Shown here: one piece after another, positions 12,778 to 23,639 of the stretch
Position numbering within the stretch: position 1 is the first letter of the stretch
Layout of the letters: the number at the start of each line of letters is the position of its first letter
Source of the DNA: Acephala macrosclerotiorum
Lineage: Eukaryota > Ascomycota > Leotiomycetes > Helotiales > Mollisiaceae
Reading direction: 5' to 3'
Length of the DNA stretch: 64,000 bases
NCBI GenBank assembly: GCA_014904845.1
Contig: MU119244.1
Coordinates: 62,001 to 126,000 of the forward strand
The notes under the pieces: model-generated
What the model saw: only the letters and a program-made list of their open reading frames with translations
Database searches by the model: none
What the model was told of the DNA's origin: nothing
Position numbers and translations under genes: made by a program

Positions 12778-14070
12778 TTAGTAAATTGAGTTTGCGTTCC
12801 TCGTTGAGGCTCCATTCGTACCGTTCATTCCGTTCATAGTCGCTGTCATGACGCTCACCCCATCATGGTCCTCCATATTCATATCCGGTCCACCAGGTTT
12901 CCTCCCCGTAAGAATCCTCACAGTAAATCCCAGACCCCTCGAATTAGGATCCATAGAGACTGTCCTGACAGCATTCGTAACTGAACCGCAGAGGCTTCTG
13001 ATCCTTTCGACGTCCCAGCCCATTTGCTCCGTAAACGGCCTCAAACACAAGGACTCAATCCCACAGAGCTGGGCAACCAGAAAATGCCTTCCAAGCAGCT
13101 TATCCTCTTTGTTATCCGGCCAGACGCCCATGGGTATTACTTTCTCAGTAACATTGACATCGACGAATCCAGCTCCAGCAAGAACCTCAGGCTGTAGATG
13201 TGCTGCTCCTCTCGGTCTGCCAGCCCGCTGAGAACATTCGTTTATGGTCCTTAGCCAGGTCGCAACGTCCGAATGCTCCGCAAAAAAGCTCAAGAATGTC
13301 CTGTCATGGTCATCGAAATCAAGCACCTCGATCCAACCACCTGGCTTAAGAGACCTGCAAGCTTCCTTGTATATGTCACTCCATGACGAGAAAGCACCTG
13401 CCATGTGCCTGAAGTGCACCATGTCGAATTCGTCGTCTGGCCATGTCCAACCGTATTCTTCCTCCGCATCGTCTATCTCGAAGTATACGTTTAGGGGCGC
13501 GGCGCTGGGCTGGATCTTGGCTATGTCTGTACCGATTACTTCGCATTCGGGCCATTCTTCTCCCATTGCCATTGCCCAATCCCCAGTTCCGGTGCCGATG
13601 TCGAGGATCTTGGATGGAGACGAGAGAGGTACGGTTGTGAGGCGGTTGGAGAGGAGGGCGTAGTAGACTCCATGAAGGATTTCCATGCGTGTTTGCTCAT
13701 CTTCGTCGTTTGGCATGTAATAGTCGCCGCAATATCGACGTCCATTGATCATTTGGTATTCGACATCGGTGTCGTAGAGAGATCGCGTAGAATTTCTGTG
13801 CATAGAGGTTCAGTGAGGGTTCATATAGTTGGTTGCGTATCGAGACCCTTACACGGTATCATTGTCTCCTCTTGGTTGATGGAACAACGTTCGGGCAGCA
13901 TTGACTCGACTCCGCACAATTTCCTCTTCGATATCAATATCCTCGTAGGCATCATTATCAGCGTCTATCATCGGATCATCGTCCAGTATCAGAGGAACAG
14001 CTGCAATCTTGGTTGGGAGCGAATCCTCCGACGAGCTTCCTGCCGGTGCACCGTTCATACTTCGCGCCAT
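12778..14070 (-). CDS. LaeA-like SAM-dependent methyltransferase
   Basis: Exons 13853-14070 and 12778-13795 give 411 residues. An acidic N-terminal region (DDDPMIDADNDAYEDIDIEEE) precedes a class I methyltransferase fold. The fold shows the SAM loop ILDIGTGTGDWAMAMGEEWP, the acidic motif VIGTDI, FDMVHFRHM and LKPGGWIEVLD. Preceding the fold, DVEYQMINGRRYCGDYYMPN is typical of the LaeA/TAM-domain family widespread in filamentous ascomycetes. LaeA itself is a nuclear regulator of secondary metabolism and development within the velvet complex. Fungi carry many paralogues, so this one should not be called LaeA without a tree. The C-terminus is a low-complexity Asn/Gly/Met/Thr tail. Confidence 0.9.
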
Positions 14071-15751
14071 CTGAGGTTACCATGCAGATCAGATGTTGTT
14101 TCTGCAATCACCGAGCACGGTCTTCCTTTCCAATGCCTTTCCTCCTAATTCCCAGTGTTGATCCTTCGTTGGCAGAGTCTATCATGACCGCATGTAAGAA
14201 GGCGATTGTGTTGACCAAAGCGAGAGAAATGCCAAGGCCATTTGCTTCTGGGCGATAATTATATTAAATACAGGATGCACGGCCGTATCGAATCGTCGAT
14301 GGGCCAGCATAGGATGGATGAACAATGGCGGATAGGCTAGGCTGGCGCTTGTACGAGGGGCGGTGATGGGGATATAAATTGGCGTGCGGGAGTTCAGCAG
14401 AAGAAAAGAAGACCCGCGCTCTCAGGAGCGTCCGAACGATACCCAAGGCCAGGCCATTGGGACACCCGTGGAAAATAATACTACTTAACTCATCCAATGG
14501 CCCACGGAACCACAAGCAGCAGCGACAGGCTAAATGCAGGTCCAGAAGGAGGAAAGTGGGACGACCCGGAGAAAGCCAAGAGCCACTGAGAGCTCTCACG
14601 CATCCTGGGGAACAGTGAGCCAGGGCCCTGGCGGAGGGAGCTTGGAGCAAGAGCAAAAAGCTCGAGCCCCGAGCCTCGAGAAGCTTGGGAAGCAAGCATT
14701 CGATGCGGGTGCGGCCTAGCCAGACCGCCAGACCGCCAGATCTTCCATAATGCCATGGCGTGCCGCACACCTGCCTGCTCCTACTGGTAGTTTTCAAGCA
14801 CCAGCACCAGCACCAGCACCAGCACACGGGAACCGAAACCTTCGAATGAACGATGTGCGCCATGTCCCGAGTACGCATGGGTCGTGTTTGGTGGAGGAGG
14901 TGAAGCTTGCGTGACAGGGTTACAGGTGCAGCGAGTGATACTTACTGGTGGTACTGACCGTTAGAACCGACAAATTGGAAGAGACCCTCAAGCCAGCAAA
15001 ATCCATATTCAGCCAGGACCAGCAACCAAACTTTCCTGCAGATGCATATCATCACAGACTGCACTGGTATTGGTACCCTGGCGATGGTATACATTTCTTT
15101 GATTCGGATGAGACGTTACCGGGTACGCAGCTTTCGGATCGAGAGATCTTGGTCGACGGGAAAATCATAGAAACGCGGTCAAGGCATCGATCTTGGAAAA
15201 AGAAAAGAAGCTTTCATGCGGGATGCAAAACACCTGCCGTTGTTGACACGCCGATAGGACGGGACATAAACAATTTGAGGCAGGAGCACATGAGAAAGGA
15301 AGGTACGTAGGAAAGGAGACTGCCGATGAGTACTTGTTGGGTCAGCCAACCTGCAGCCGCATGTGCTGGCTTTAATCAATGCCTTCTTCTTCTTCTTCGG
15401 GTCTGTTGCATCGAACAAAATATCGGTACGTGATGCAGTGTTGCTCTGCTTCCCTGTCCCCTGGGCTAGTTTTCGTCTGCTGGAACAACACGGGAAGGAC
15501 ATCTGTTCAATCTCATGAGAACTTGGGTCCTGGGATATCACGCATCGAAGCCATCCCGCGCTGCCACCGAGGGGAAGGAGGAAATTTTCACGTTCCAAGA
15601 TGGGAAAGGTTGCGAAAAAGAGCATCGTTCTTTTGACCTGTCTAAATGTTGCACACCTGCCACAAAAAGCTCCAAAAAATTATTGTGGTTTATACCTGAC
15701 AAAGCCTCCATGCAAGTCCAAGTCCATGCTGTCTTTTTGTGAACACCACTC
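14071..15751. other. intergenic region, about 1.7 kb
   Basis: This is the promoter of the LaeA-like gene plus the 3' flank of the dehydratase gene. It contains a short CACCAG repeat near 14799-14825. Open frames present have no family resemblance; one 204-residue minus frame (14264-14878) runs through the repeat and looks like chance. Confidence 0.5.
14799..14825. repeat. short tandem repeat (CACCAG)n
   Basis: About four and a half perfect copies of a six-base unit occur in non-coding sequence between two genes. It is probably a simple microsatellite. Confidence 0.8.
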
Positions 15752-17227
15752 CTAGGCCTGCACAGCTTGCGCTGCGGAACCATCAATCTTTCTCTTTTTC
15801 GCAAGGGTCATGTGATCTTCGCTGTCCACAACCATGTCGTCCTTGATGTTCTCAATTGGCTCCTCGCTGGCAATGACATCCGTTCCGGCAACAGTTGGGA
15901 ATGGAGTGAGGACCTTGGTGATATCACCCCACCATTGCTCTCCGAATCTTTTGTACCAGTCGACTGTGATGGCCATACCGTCAGAGAAGCTGGTCTTCTG
16001 CTCCCAGCCAAGTTGTCTCAACTTGGTTCCGTCCACAGCATACCGATGGTCGTTGAAAGGACGATCGATGGTATGCTTGACCCACTTGTGAAGCTCCTCT
16101 TGTGTGCTATGAGGGATGTCGAGGTATGTGAGGAGTTTCGAGCACAAGGTCAAGTTGGAGATCTCGTCGTAGGAACCGACATTGTAGATCTGATCCATTT
16201 GACCCTTGTGGAGAATCGTGTCGAATGCATCTGCGGCATCACCAGCAAAGAGGTATCGTCTCGTAGGAGTTCCATCTCCGTGCAGAACAACTGGCCGTCC
16301 ACGGTGGAGCAACAAGCTGAACTTGGGGATGATCTCTGGCCTTTGGTTAGTACTAAGTCTGCTAAATCTCTGAAATATCTGAGGTGTCTTAAATATTCCA
16401 AAATATTTTACTCACTTTCCGGATACTGATGTGGGCCGTAAACATTGTTACTTCGCACAATGATTACAGGAAGCTTGAAACTCTTTTGGTAAGAGTGAAC
16501 AAGCATTTCTGCGGCAGCCTTGCTTGCAGCGTATGGGTTAGTGGGCGCAAGAATGCTGGTCTCTAACAGATCATCCGCATCATCTCTGACCTCTCCATAG
16601 ACCTCATCAGTAGAGATGTGGATGAACTTCTTGATTCCGTGCTTCTTCGCACTCTCCAGCAGAACGTGTGTACCATACACGTTTGTGTGTGTGAAAGCGT
16701 ACGAGTTACCGAAGCTCAAGTCGACATGAGACTGTGCGGCGAAGTGGAAGATGGTGTCAATGTTATGGCGTGTCAAACAGTCCATGACCTCGGAGGGATT
16801 CGTGATATCACCATGGTAGAAGGTGAAGTTGCGCTTGTCATTAAGGGCCCGAGTATTGTTCAGCGAGGAGCAGTAGTCGAGCTTGTCGAAGGAGACGATG
16901 TTGTACGCATTGGGGTATGTCAAGGTAAGATGTCGTACAAGCCAGCATGCACTATGAATGTTAGCAATTCCTCTCGTACTGCGGGGGTTTGCTATTGCGT
17001 ACATGAAGCCAGCACCTCCAGTGATCATAATGTTCTTGACATCTGGCAGAGGCTCAAACTTGGTGCTACCGGTCAAGATTGGCGCCTCCTTCCAGACACC
17101 ATAGTCCTCGAAGAACTTGAGGGTATTCGGGTTCGACGCTGAAGCACCTATTCAATCTGATCAGCGCATGTTGGGGAGATTCGAAATCGATGATATTACC
17201 GTGTCCATTGGTCGCGTGGCCAGCCAT
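15752..17227 (-). CDS. UDP-glucose 4,6-dehydratase (UDP-rhamnose pathway, RmlB-like)
   Basis: Exons 17200-17227, 17003-17147, 16416-16951 and 15752-16335 give 430 residues. It is an extended short-chain dehydrogenase with the NAD loop ITGGAGFIACWLVRHL. The aspartate region is FDKLDYCSSL and FHFAAQSHVDLSF follows. The catalytic motif is STDEVYGE with YAASKAAAE, and NVYGPHQYPEK and GDGTPTRRYLFAGDAADAF follow. Fungal relatives (described in Botrytis) convert UDP-glucose to UDP-4-keto-6-deoxyglucose, the first step to UDP-rhamnose for cell-wall and glycoprotein sugars. The partner 3,5-epimerase/4-reductase is not in this window. A C-terminal extension of about 45 residues ends in a lysine-rich LAKKRKIDG stretch beyond the catalytic fold. 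dTDP-glucose specificity cannot be excluded from sequence. Confidence 0.93.
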
Positions 17228-17495
17228 GGCGATGAATTGGCAGAATATGAATGAAGAAACAAAGAGCGATCTGGTGGCTGGTCTCCTCTAGGTAGTATGA
17301 CCAGATGTTGAGATTGGAGATAGAGTTGTGGAGGAGAGATAACTTCGCGCAAAGGGGTAGCGGTCAAAGTTCCTAGGCAAGGCTAAGCGAACTATTTCGG
17401 ATTATTTTGTTAGATCTGTTCAACACTTTCGTAATTCAACACGGAACACTTTAATATATCATTCTACGAGTCTCACGGCAAGATTTGTTTGGATG

Positions 17496-18173
17496 CTAAA
17501 TCATTTTCCAGCCTCGCAGTCCATAAACTTTTTCATAAATTTGACTCGTCAGTGCTTCTACAATTAGAATAGCTTGGTGGGCAGAAAACCGTTGGCGGCC
17601 GCATATCAAAAATTCCGCGCCTGTGTACAGATGAGGCTGCTGTGGCACAGGAGGAGAAGTGCATGGAGGACAGATAACGTTCACAGAAATTGTGCTAGAG
17701 AGATTGCAATTGGCTTCGTAGACAGACATGCCACATTCGTGTCCGCGGCGTAAGGTGACGAAATGATCCTCCTCATTCCATCCTGGCGAGGCATAAAATG
17801 AGATACGAGGCTCGGCTCCTGTGGATAAGAACCCTTGAAATAGGGGTCCGTCCAGGAATGTATCTTCTTGTCCCATAACAACAAATCCAACAGGCGCATT
17901 TTGAAGCAACGCTCTCCCACAAGATGTCACGATCACAGGATGATAGGAACGAACCTCGGACCAAACTGGGGCAGGAGGAGTCAATGTCGTTGACTGGTGT
18001 CGAGTCCAAACAGGGGCTAACGCAACCACCAAGGGACATGAACCCCTCCTAAATTCTATTTCAGCCACGTCAGGGATGAGCCAATGGATAGCAAAAGAAA
18101 GGCTTGGGTCATGGAAAATTGAATACGGAGGTGTTGTTGGTAAATCTACAGGAGACTGTTCAAGTAGGAAAGT
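17496..18173 (-). CDS. Uncharacterised ORF, 5' end unsettled
   Basis: A frame of 226 codons stays open from a TAG at 18174-18176 down to the stop at 17496. That is long for chance, and the reading looks protein-like (SLSFAIHWLIPDVAEIEF, then PVWSEVRSYHPVIVTSCG). There is no ATG in its first half; the first in-frame methionine (MGQEDTF) is near 17877-17879. The CAATAG at the upstream border could be a splice acceptor, with a candidate exon near 18180-18300. I recognise no family or catalytic motif, no signal peptide and no membrane segment. It may be a multi-exon gene with missed 5' exons, or a gene remnant. It lies divergent to the transporter gene. Confidence 0.4.
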   Translation of the reverse strand, partial: TFLLEQSPVDLPTTPPYSIFHDPSLSFAIHWLIPDVAEIEFRRGSCPLVVALAPVWTRHQSTTLTPPAPVWSEVRSYHPVIVTSCGRALLQNAPVGFVVMGQEDTFLDGPLFQGFLSTGAEPRISFYASPGWNEEDHFVTLRRGHECGMSVYEANCNLSSTISVNVICPPCTSPPVPQQPHLYTGAEFLICGRQRFSAHQAILIVEALTSQIYEKVYGLRGWKMI

Positions 18174-18628
18174 CTATTGTACGACGGGTACTATGCTTCA
18201 ATTGTCCACAGAGAGCCAAATCGGTTGAACGTCTGTAAAATCACTCTGGACGAGGGGCAGTAAGTTGGGAGTTCTAGATGCGCCCAACTATTCCTAATAC
18301 CACTCCTAGCCCTAAATACGGAGATAACAGAAAAGTGGCGAGGCAATCATCCCGTAATCCAGACTATCCCATGTCCGGTCTGGCGGTTTGATCTCCCTCA
18401 GGCCGCGCAGCTGCATTCCGTAAACCCTTGCTATTTTTTAATGCGACACCCCCCCAGCGACTTTCTCATCATTGCGACGAAACGAAACCATCGTTCCGCT
18501 CAGCTCCAACTTCGCCTTAGGGAATGCTGTGATCCTTCTCGACTTACATTCATTCATATTCTTTTTTTAGTGTGTCTATTTCGCGATCGATTCCTGTCTT
18601 TTTTCCCAAATTTTTTTTTTTTGCAACA
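18174..18628. other. divergent intergenic region with possible missed exon
   Basis: On the minus strand two overlapping short frames (about 18184-18290) read like coding sequence, for example LPLVQSDFTDVQPIWLSVDN. They could belong to the 17496-18173 gene, but I found no convincing donor/acceptor pair. The 3' third is the promoter and T-rich leader of the transporter gene. Confidence 0.35.
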
Positions 18629-20056
18629 ATGGCCGAACGAGTCGTCGATCGTGAGCCCTCAATCAGCTCGTCCACGACTGAGGCAGAAGCATTTGATGAC
18701 AACGAGAAGAGTGGAAGCTCGACGGAGGGGGGCTTCGTCAAGCTGAAGAGCCCGGAGGAGATGGAAATTGGAGATGATGTGGAAAGAGCAGAATTGTTGC
18801 CAGGAGAGCACGAGAAACCACCAGCGCCCAAAACACCCGATGCTTCCACACGATCTGCGGTCATATGGATGGTTGTGAACACATTAGCAACAATCGGCAT
18901 TGTGAGTTCTGGCACGTCTGTCAAAGTTACCAACAATAACTGACAATTCGTTCGTTCAGGTCTTTACCAACAAGGCAATCTTCTCGGATCCTTCCTTGAA
19001 ACTCGCACAACTCACATTCGCAGCCTTCCACTTCTTCATAACATGGCTGACATTGTTCACCTTGTCCCGGCCTCGATTTGCGATGTTCGCACCAAGGAAG
19101 GTTGCCATCAAGGAGATTTTCCCTCTGGCTATTGCTATGGCGCTCAACGTCATCCTGCCGAATCTGTCTTTGGCCTTCTCGACAGTCACCTTTTACCAAG
19201 TCGCAAGAATTCTGCTCACGCCCGTGGTCGCCTTGATGAACTTCGTCCTCTACAAGGCGACTCTACCAAGAAATGCTATCTATGCCTTGGTACCGGCTTG
19301 TGCTGGAGTAGGAATGGTATCATATTATGATTCGCTGCCGGCAGCAGATGCCAGCATCAAGACGACTAGCACCCTGGGTGTTATATTCGCCTTCTCCGGA
19401 ATCTTTGCCAGCTCTCTATACACTGTTTGGATTGCCAGCTACCACAAGAAGCTCCAAATGAACAGCATGCAATTGTTGTTCAACCAGGCTCCGTTGGCAG
19501 CTTTCATGCTGCTCTATGTTATCCCATTCGTGGACACCTTCCCAGTCTGGACCGAAGTACCAGTGAACAGATGGGTTATGATCTTGATGGTATGTTTTGG
19601 AGCAATGTCCGCGAGACTTTAGCTAATGAGTTTCACTTCAGTCCGGTTTCTTCGCATGCATAATCAACATGTCGCAATTTTTCATCATTGCACAGACTGG
19701 CCCGGTATCGAGCACAGTCGTCGGCCACGTCAAGACTTGTTCCATTGTAGCTCTTGGCTGGATGACCTCCGGACGAGCCGTTGGTGATAAATCAGTGATC
19801 GGCGTTTTCATCGCCATTGGAGGGATTATAACGTAAGTTCCCTTTCAGCCTGCATCAATCCTCTTGTCGTTGCTTCAGAGTTACAATCAAGCATTTCCTC
19901 GGTTTCACTTAGTTGGAGACTAAGACAAGCTTTCTGAGTGCGACTCGGCCTTGAACTTCTATTCAACTTTCAGCACTCTTTCTTGTAGAACTCTACTGAC
20001 AATGCCGCAGCTACTCTGTCGTGATGCTGAAGCACAAGGCCCAGCAAGGAAAATAA
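18629..20056 (+). CDS. TPT-domain transporter, SLC35E-like (nucleotide-sugar / triose-phosphate translocator family)
   Basis: Exons 18629-18901, 18960-19589, 19642-19832 and 20011-20056 give 379 residues. A polar, acidic cytosolic N-terminus of about 75 residues is followed by roughly ten hydrophobic segments, starting IWMVVNTLATIGIVFTNKAI. Family marks include the ALNVILPNLSLAFSTVTFYQ region, ILLTPVVALMNF, and GPVSSTVVGHVKTCSIVALG near the C-terminus. Relatives sit in Golgi or ER membranes and exchange nucleotide sugars or phosphorylated sugars; the substrate is unknown. The last intron is unusually long (178 bases); a nearer acceptor at 19879 would end the protein with a different short tail (VTIKHFLGFT), so alternative splicing is possible. 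The short terminal exon gives the lysine-containing YSVVMLKHKAQQGK tail. Confidence 0.88.
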
Positions 20057-20979
20057 TCGTCTGATCCATTACGGGATCGGAGCACAACCCCCATTTCTCC
20101 GCTGGTTTTCAGGATTGCACGTGCAATGATGAGCGGATCCTTCCACGCGTCCTGCAGCAGAAGCGTGAAGCTCCTCAAGCCCCAGCCAGGAGCGAGTTGT
20201 AAAATCACCAAGTGGCAAAGTCAATTGTTAATTGTTGGGGCGTTTAGGCATTTCAAGAGCGAAGCTAGGGGGCTTCGATTTTTTTTGAGTTTTTTTGACT
20301 GGAATGTACGTATATCCGTGAAAAAAAGAAATTCTATAGACACGAAAATTTGAGCCGTATTGCCCAATTTCCACTTTGCGGTTTAAGAATGTTGGTTTCT
20401 TTTTTGTGTATTGAGGTGTGAAACATATTGAGCCTAGAATCTAAGATGGTGACCCCTGATTCTGATCAAGGACAGATCTCCGGAACTGTATCATGTCTCG
20501 CATTCTAGATCTGAGATCTTCATTTCTGGGATGCTAAGAGAAACACGGGCAGTTGCTCTTTGATAGCACAAGTAGCATCTAGCCCTAAAGCTCGCCGTCA
20601 TATCTTGCATTTCTTCAATACACATAACTTTCTTCTCCTGTCCTGATTGTCCCTTTCCCTCCTTACAATCCCTTTCCTCAAGAGTTGCACATCTCTGTCA
20701 TACTTTCATCTTCTTCCTATCCATAAATCAACCCCTAAACTCCCTTCCAACTCCTCTAAAACTATGTACTTGAAGTCAACGTAACATCAGATATCAGACC
20801 TAACGCCTGCCTTCCCTTCGCCTCCTTCCTTCCTGTGCGTGACATGGTCTTTGAAATGACCCATAAGTGAAGCGCCCGAGCCCGAGTCCTCAAGTTGTGT
20901 TTTTGGAGAGGATACCTTAGAGAGATGGAAACGGAGACGTAGATGCGTAAAACAAACAAGCACAAGATATCTCTCTCGT
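20057..20979. other. convergent intergenic region
   Basis: These are 3' flanks of the transporter and the first DUF5672 gene. There are pyrimidine-rich runs and several poly-T tracts. No gene is supported. Confidence 0.55.
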
Positions 20980-22308
20980 CTACCAAGGCATCAACCCCGC
21001 CGGCAGCATAGGATACTCCTCCCCATCAATCCACTCCGTCTCCGCTCCCCCTGCCATACCCCCATACAACCCATCCCACCCCTCCTCCATCCTCTTCCAA
21101 TTAGCATGACACTCCCCCGGAACATACTTTGCAGCATCCATCTCCAGCATCATCTTAACTTCAGGACAATACCCCCAAATATGTTTCCTCATCTCCGGCG
21201 TTCCCCAAATCCCTCCATGAAGCGTTCTTCCGCTCCCACCAGTATGATATCCCATCGGTTCATAGAACCCATCTCTCCAATCGTCTATTCCCTTAATCAA
21301 TTCTCCAGCTTTCGTTGGATCGCTGGAAGGTTTCTTCTTGTTTCCACCACCGACTTTCTCGCCTTTGCCGCCGTACATTTCTCCAGAGAAAGTCAAAGAG
21401 ACGGTTCCGTTCGCGAGTTTCGCGCCGGGGATATGGCCTAGGCGGTCGGTGAGCCAGACGTCTTCTGGTTCGGTGTTGTGTATCCTCTTCTGGTTTTTCA
21501 ACACCTCGATTATCTTGCTCACGCGGCGAAGAGATAAACCTCCGTTTCCACCGAATCGTCCGTTGGGGTTCCAGGGTGCGCCGACCCAGTCATAGTCTAG
21601 CCAGTTATTCAAAGATTGCCTCGAGTTGGCGCAGAGCATGCTATCAGTCTGAAATACCAGCAACCATTCCGCTGGCTGCAACACAACTTCATATAACCAC
21701 AAGGTTGTCAGAAATCTCGAAATCTCTTCCTGGGATCCTGTCGACATGTTGGCGGGGATATAAGTCAAATCCAACTTTCCGCTCGCGACATGATTTCGTA
21801 TAGCACGGGAAGTGTTGAGGTATTCAACCGATTCATCGGAACCCATGAAGCGGAATCGCCAGTCGGGAGGAACCACGGACATGAAATGTAGCATTAGGGG
21901 GGCGAGGAGGGGGTTTTTGCGGTTTTCGATTAGGAGGGCTACTTTGGAGATGTTGTAGGGGGATTCGGCGGGGGCGTTGCCGTATTCGAGGTGGATGCTT
22001 GGTGCTTTCGGGAGATGTGGTATTGAGGGGACGGAGGGTTGGAAGAGGATGATTGCCATGATGCTGGTTTGTTGTCAGCCTCGTGTTTCTTTCTTGCCAT
22101 AGTGAGGATGTATGGATTGGTGACGGAGAATTGGTAGAAGATGGAGATGGAGATAGGGAGGGGAGAGGGAGGAGAGGACGTACACAAATATTATAAAAGC
22201 ACCTGCAGCGCGCATCCGTCGCGTCGTTTTTGACCATCCTGCCAACACAGCTCCCTTCGTATACTCCCACGCATCATCAATCGTCATATCACTCGAAGCG
22301 GAAGCCAT
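20980..22308 (-). CDS. DUF5672 glycosyltransferase-like type II membrane protein (copy 1)
   Basis: Exons 22184-22308 and 20980-22063 give 402 residues; the 120-base intron falls inside the membrane anchor. A short cytosolic N-terminus leads into one hydrophobic helix at about residues 34-49 (AAGAFIIFVIMAIILF), as in Golgi type II enzymes. The lumenal part carries the DUF5672 pattern. It has KVALLIENRKNPLLAPLMLH, VVPPDWRFRFMGS, FQTDSMLC with a DxD-like acidic pair, DYDWVGAPW, FGGNGGLSLRR and EPEDVWLTDRLG. No reaction is proven for the family, though its fold resembles glycosyltransferases. A methionine just after the intron would also give a 359-residue frame but would lose most of the anchor. 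It is related to the genes at 26353 and 29252. Confidence 0.87.
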
Positions 22309-23501
22309 CTTTCCTTCCTCTTCGCGCTCCGTCGAGAGCAAAACAGGAGACAATTCAATGTCCCGTCGTCGTCGTCGAGGTCAGGTAGTGCCAAGTTGAA
22401 AGGGGCGGCCAAGAGACTCGTGCCACAGGTTCGTTTGGTGTAAAATCTGGAGATGAGGTTCGGAATACGGGCAACATGCACCGCCTGTGGCTGACGCGGC
22501 CTGAGGTTTTAATCGAAGTTTTGGCGTCGAGGCTTGGGTGCTGAAAATAGGATGCTTACTACCACAGGGCCTTTTAAATGTTAATTCTGAGGTGATTGTG
22601 GCCGTGTCTCCAAGGGGAGGCCAGACCAATCACCTGTTCGAGATCGCAATGTTTTACTATGTCTAGTTAAACACATTTAATAGGGCCTGTAGGGAGTAGG
22701 CTGGTGCTAAAGATGGTGCTGATTGTTGACAGCTTGACTGACTGTGCCAGTTGAGTTAGTGCTACCGTATCCTGCTGTGGGTCGTGTATTTATGTCATGC
22801 ACAGCAATCATTTGTTGTAAAGATCATGATGTTTACTGAAGTTCCAAACTCTTGCAATCATCACCTTCAAATCAGGAGCAAACGTACAACTGAGTTGCGT
22901 ACTACAGCGAGTACAGTACGAATGTCGGAGTTGGGGTGACATCTCGACCCAGGCAGGGCCTTGCCTGGAATGATGGCCTGGACTGCTGAAGCAGTTCGCT
23001 AATCATAACCTTTGGTTTGATCAACTTTTGATACACGTCTGTACTTCGAGATTCCTACACCTGATTTCACGTTCCTTCATCTCATGTTTCTTGCCCGTTC
23101 GTAACGTTCGAATGTCACTCTTGGGATAGAGTATGGGGTCTTCCGTCATTGAAGGAATTACGTAGGACAGAGGTTGATACAGTATCATGATATGATCGCC
23201 AAATTCCGCCTATCATGATCCAACCCCAAAGCAGAATCGGGGGCGCATTGAAATTCAAAGAGGGAAAGTTCCACGAGTGAGGCTTGCATACCTAGGCTGA
23301 TAATTCATGCCGAGCTAAAGGGGATAAAAAGGGGATAAGGAGCGAGAGAGGGCGAGTGTGCTTCTATCAAAAGCTTAAATGTCGTGGCAGGTCTACGTCG
23401 GCCCAATGATGATTCATTCGTCATTCATATCATTTCCACCCTGCCCCCCACATCTCCCAGGTCCGGTAACCTCTAGAGTCAGGGGGCAGAGCCTCAAAAG
23501 G
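22309..23501. other. intergenic region up to transposon
   Basis: This is the promoter side of DUF5672 copy 1, followed by about 900 bases with only very short frames. No gene or gene remnant recognised. Confidence 0.5.
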
Positions 23502-23639
23502 TATCCCCTCGTCCGCTGAGACATTGCCAGCGCTAGCAAGGGGGTCTCGCTTGGATAGCACAGCATAAAATTATGTACCTTTGCATATAAATTTATTAGT
23601 AAGATACATTATTGGAATGGAATCGCGTCCAGCAGTCTC
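23502..23639 (+). repeat. left terminal inverted repeat of the piggyBac-type element
   Basis: These 138 bases are identical, as reverse complement, to 25380-25517; identity stops one base further inward. The last 14 or so codons and the stop of the transposase (stop at 23596-23598) lie inside this repeat, which is unusual. Confidence 0.95.

Noticed and set aside
14264..14878. 204-codon minus frame upstream of the LaeA-like gene
   Set aside because: It runs through a CACCAG repeat and is rich in Cys, Trp and Leu without pattern. The other strand is open too, so it is probably chance.
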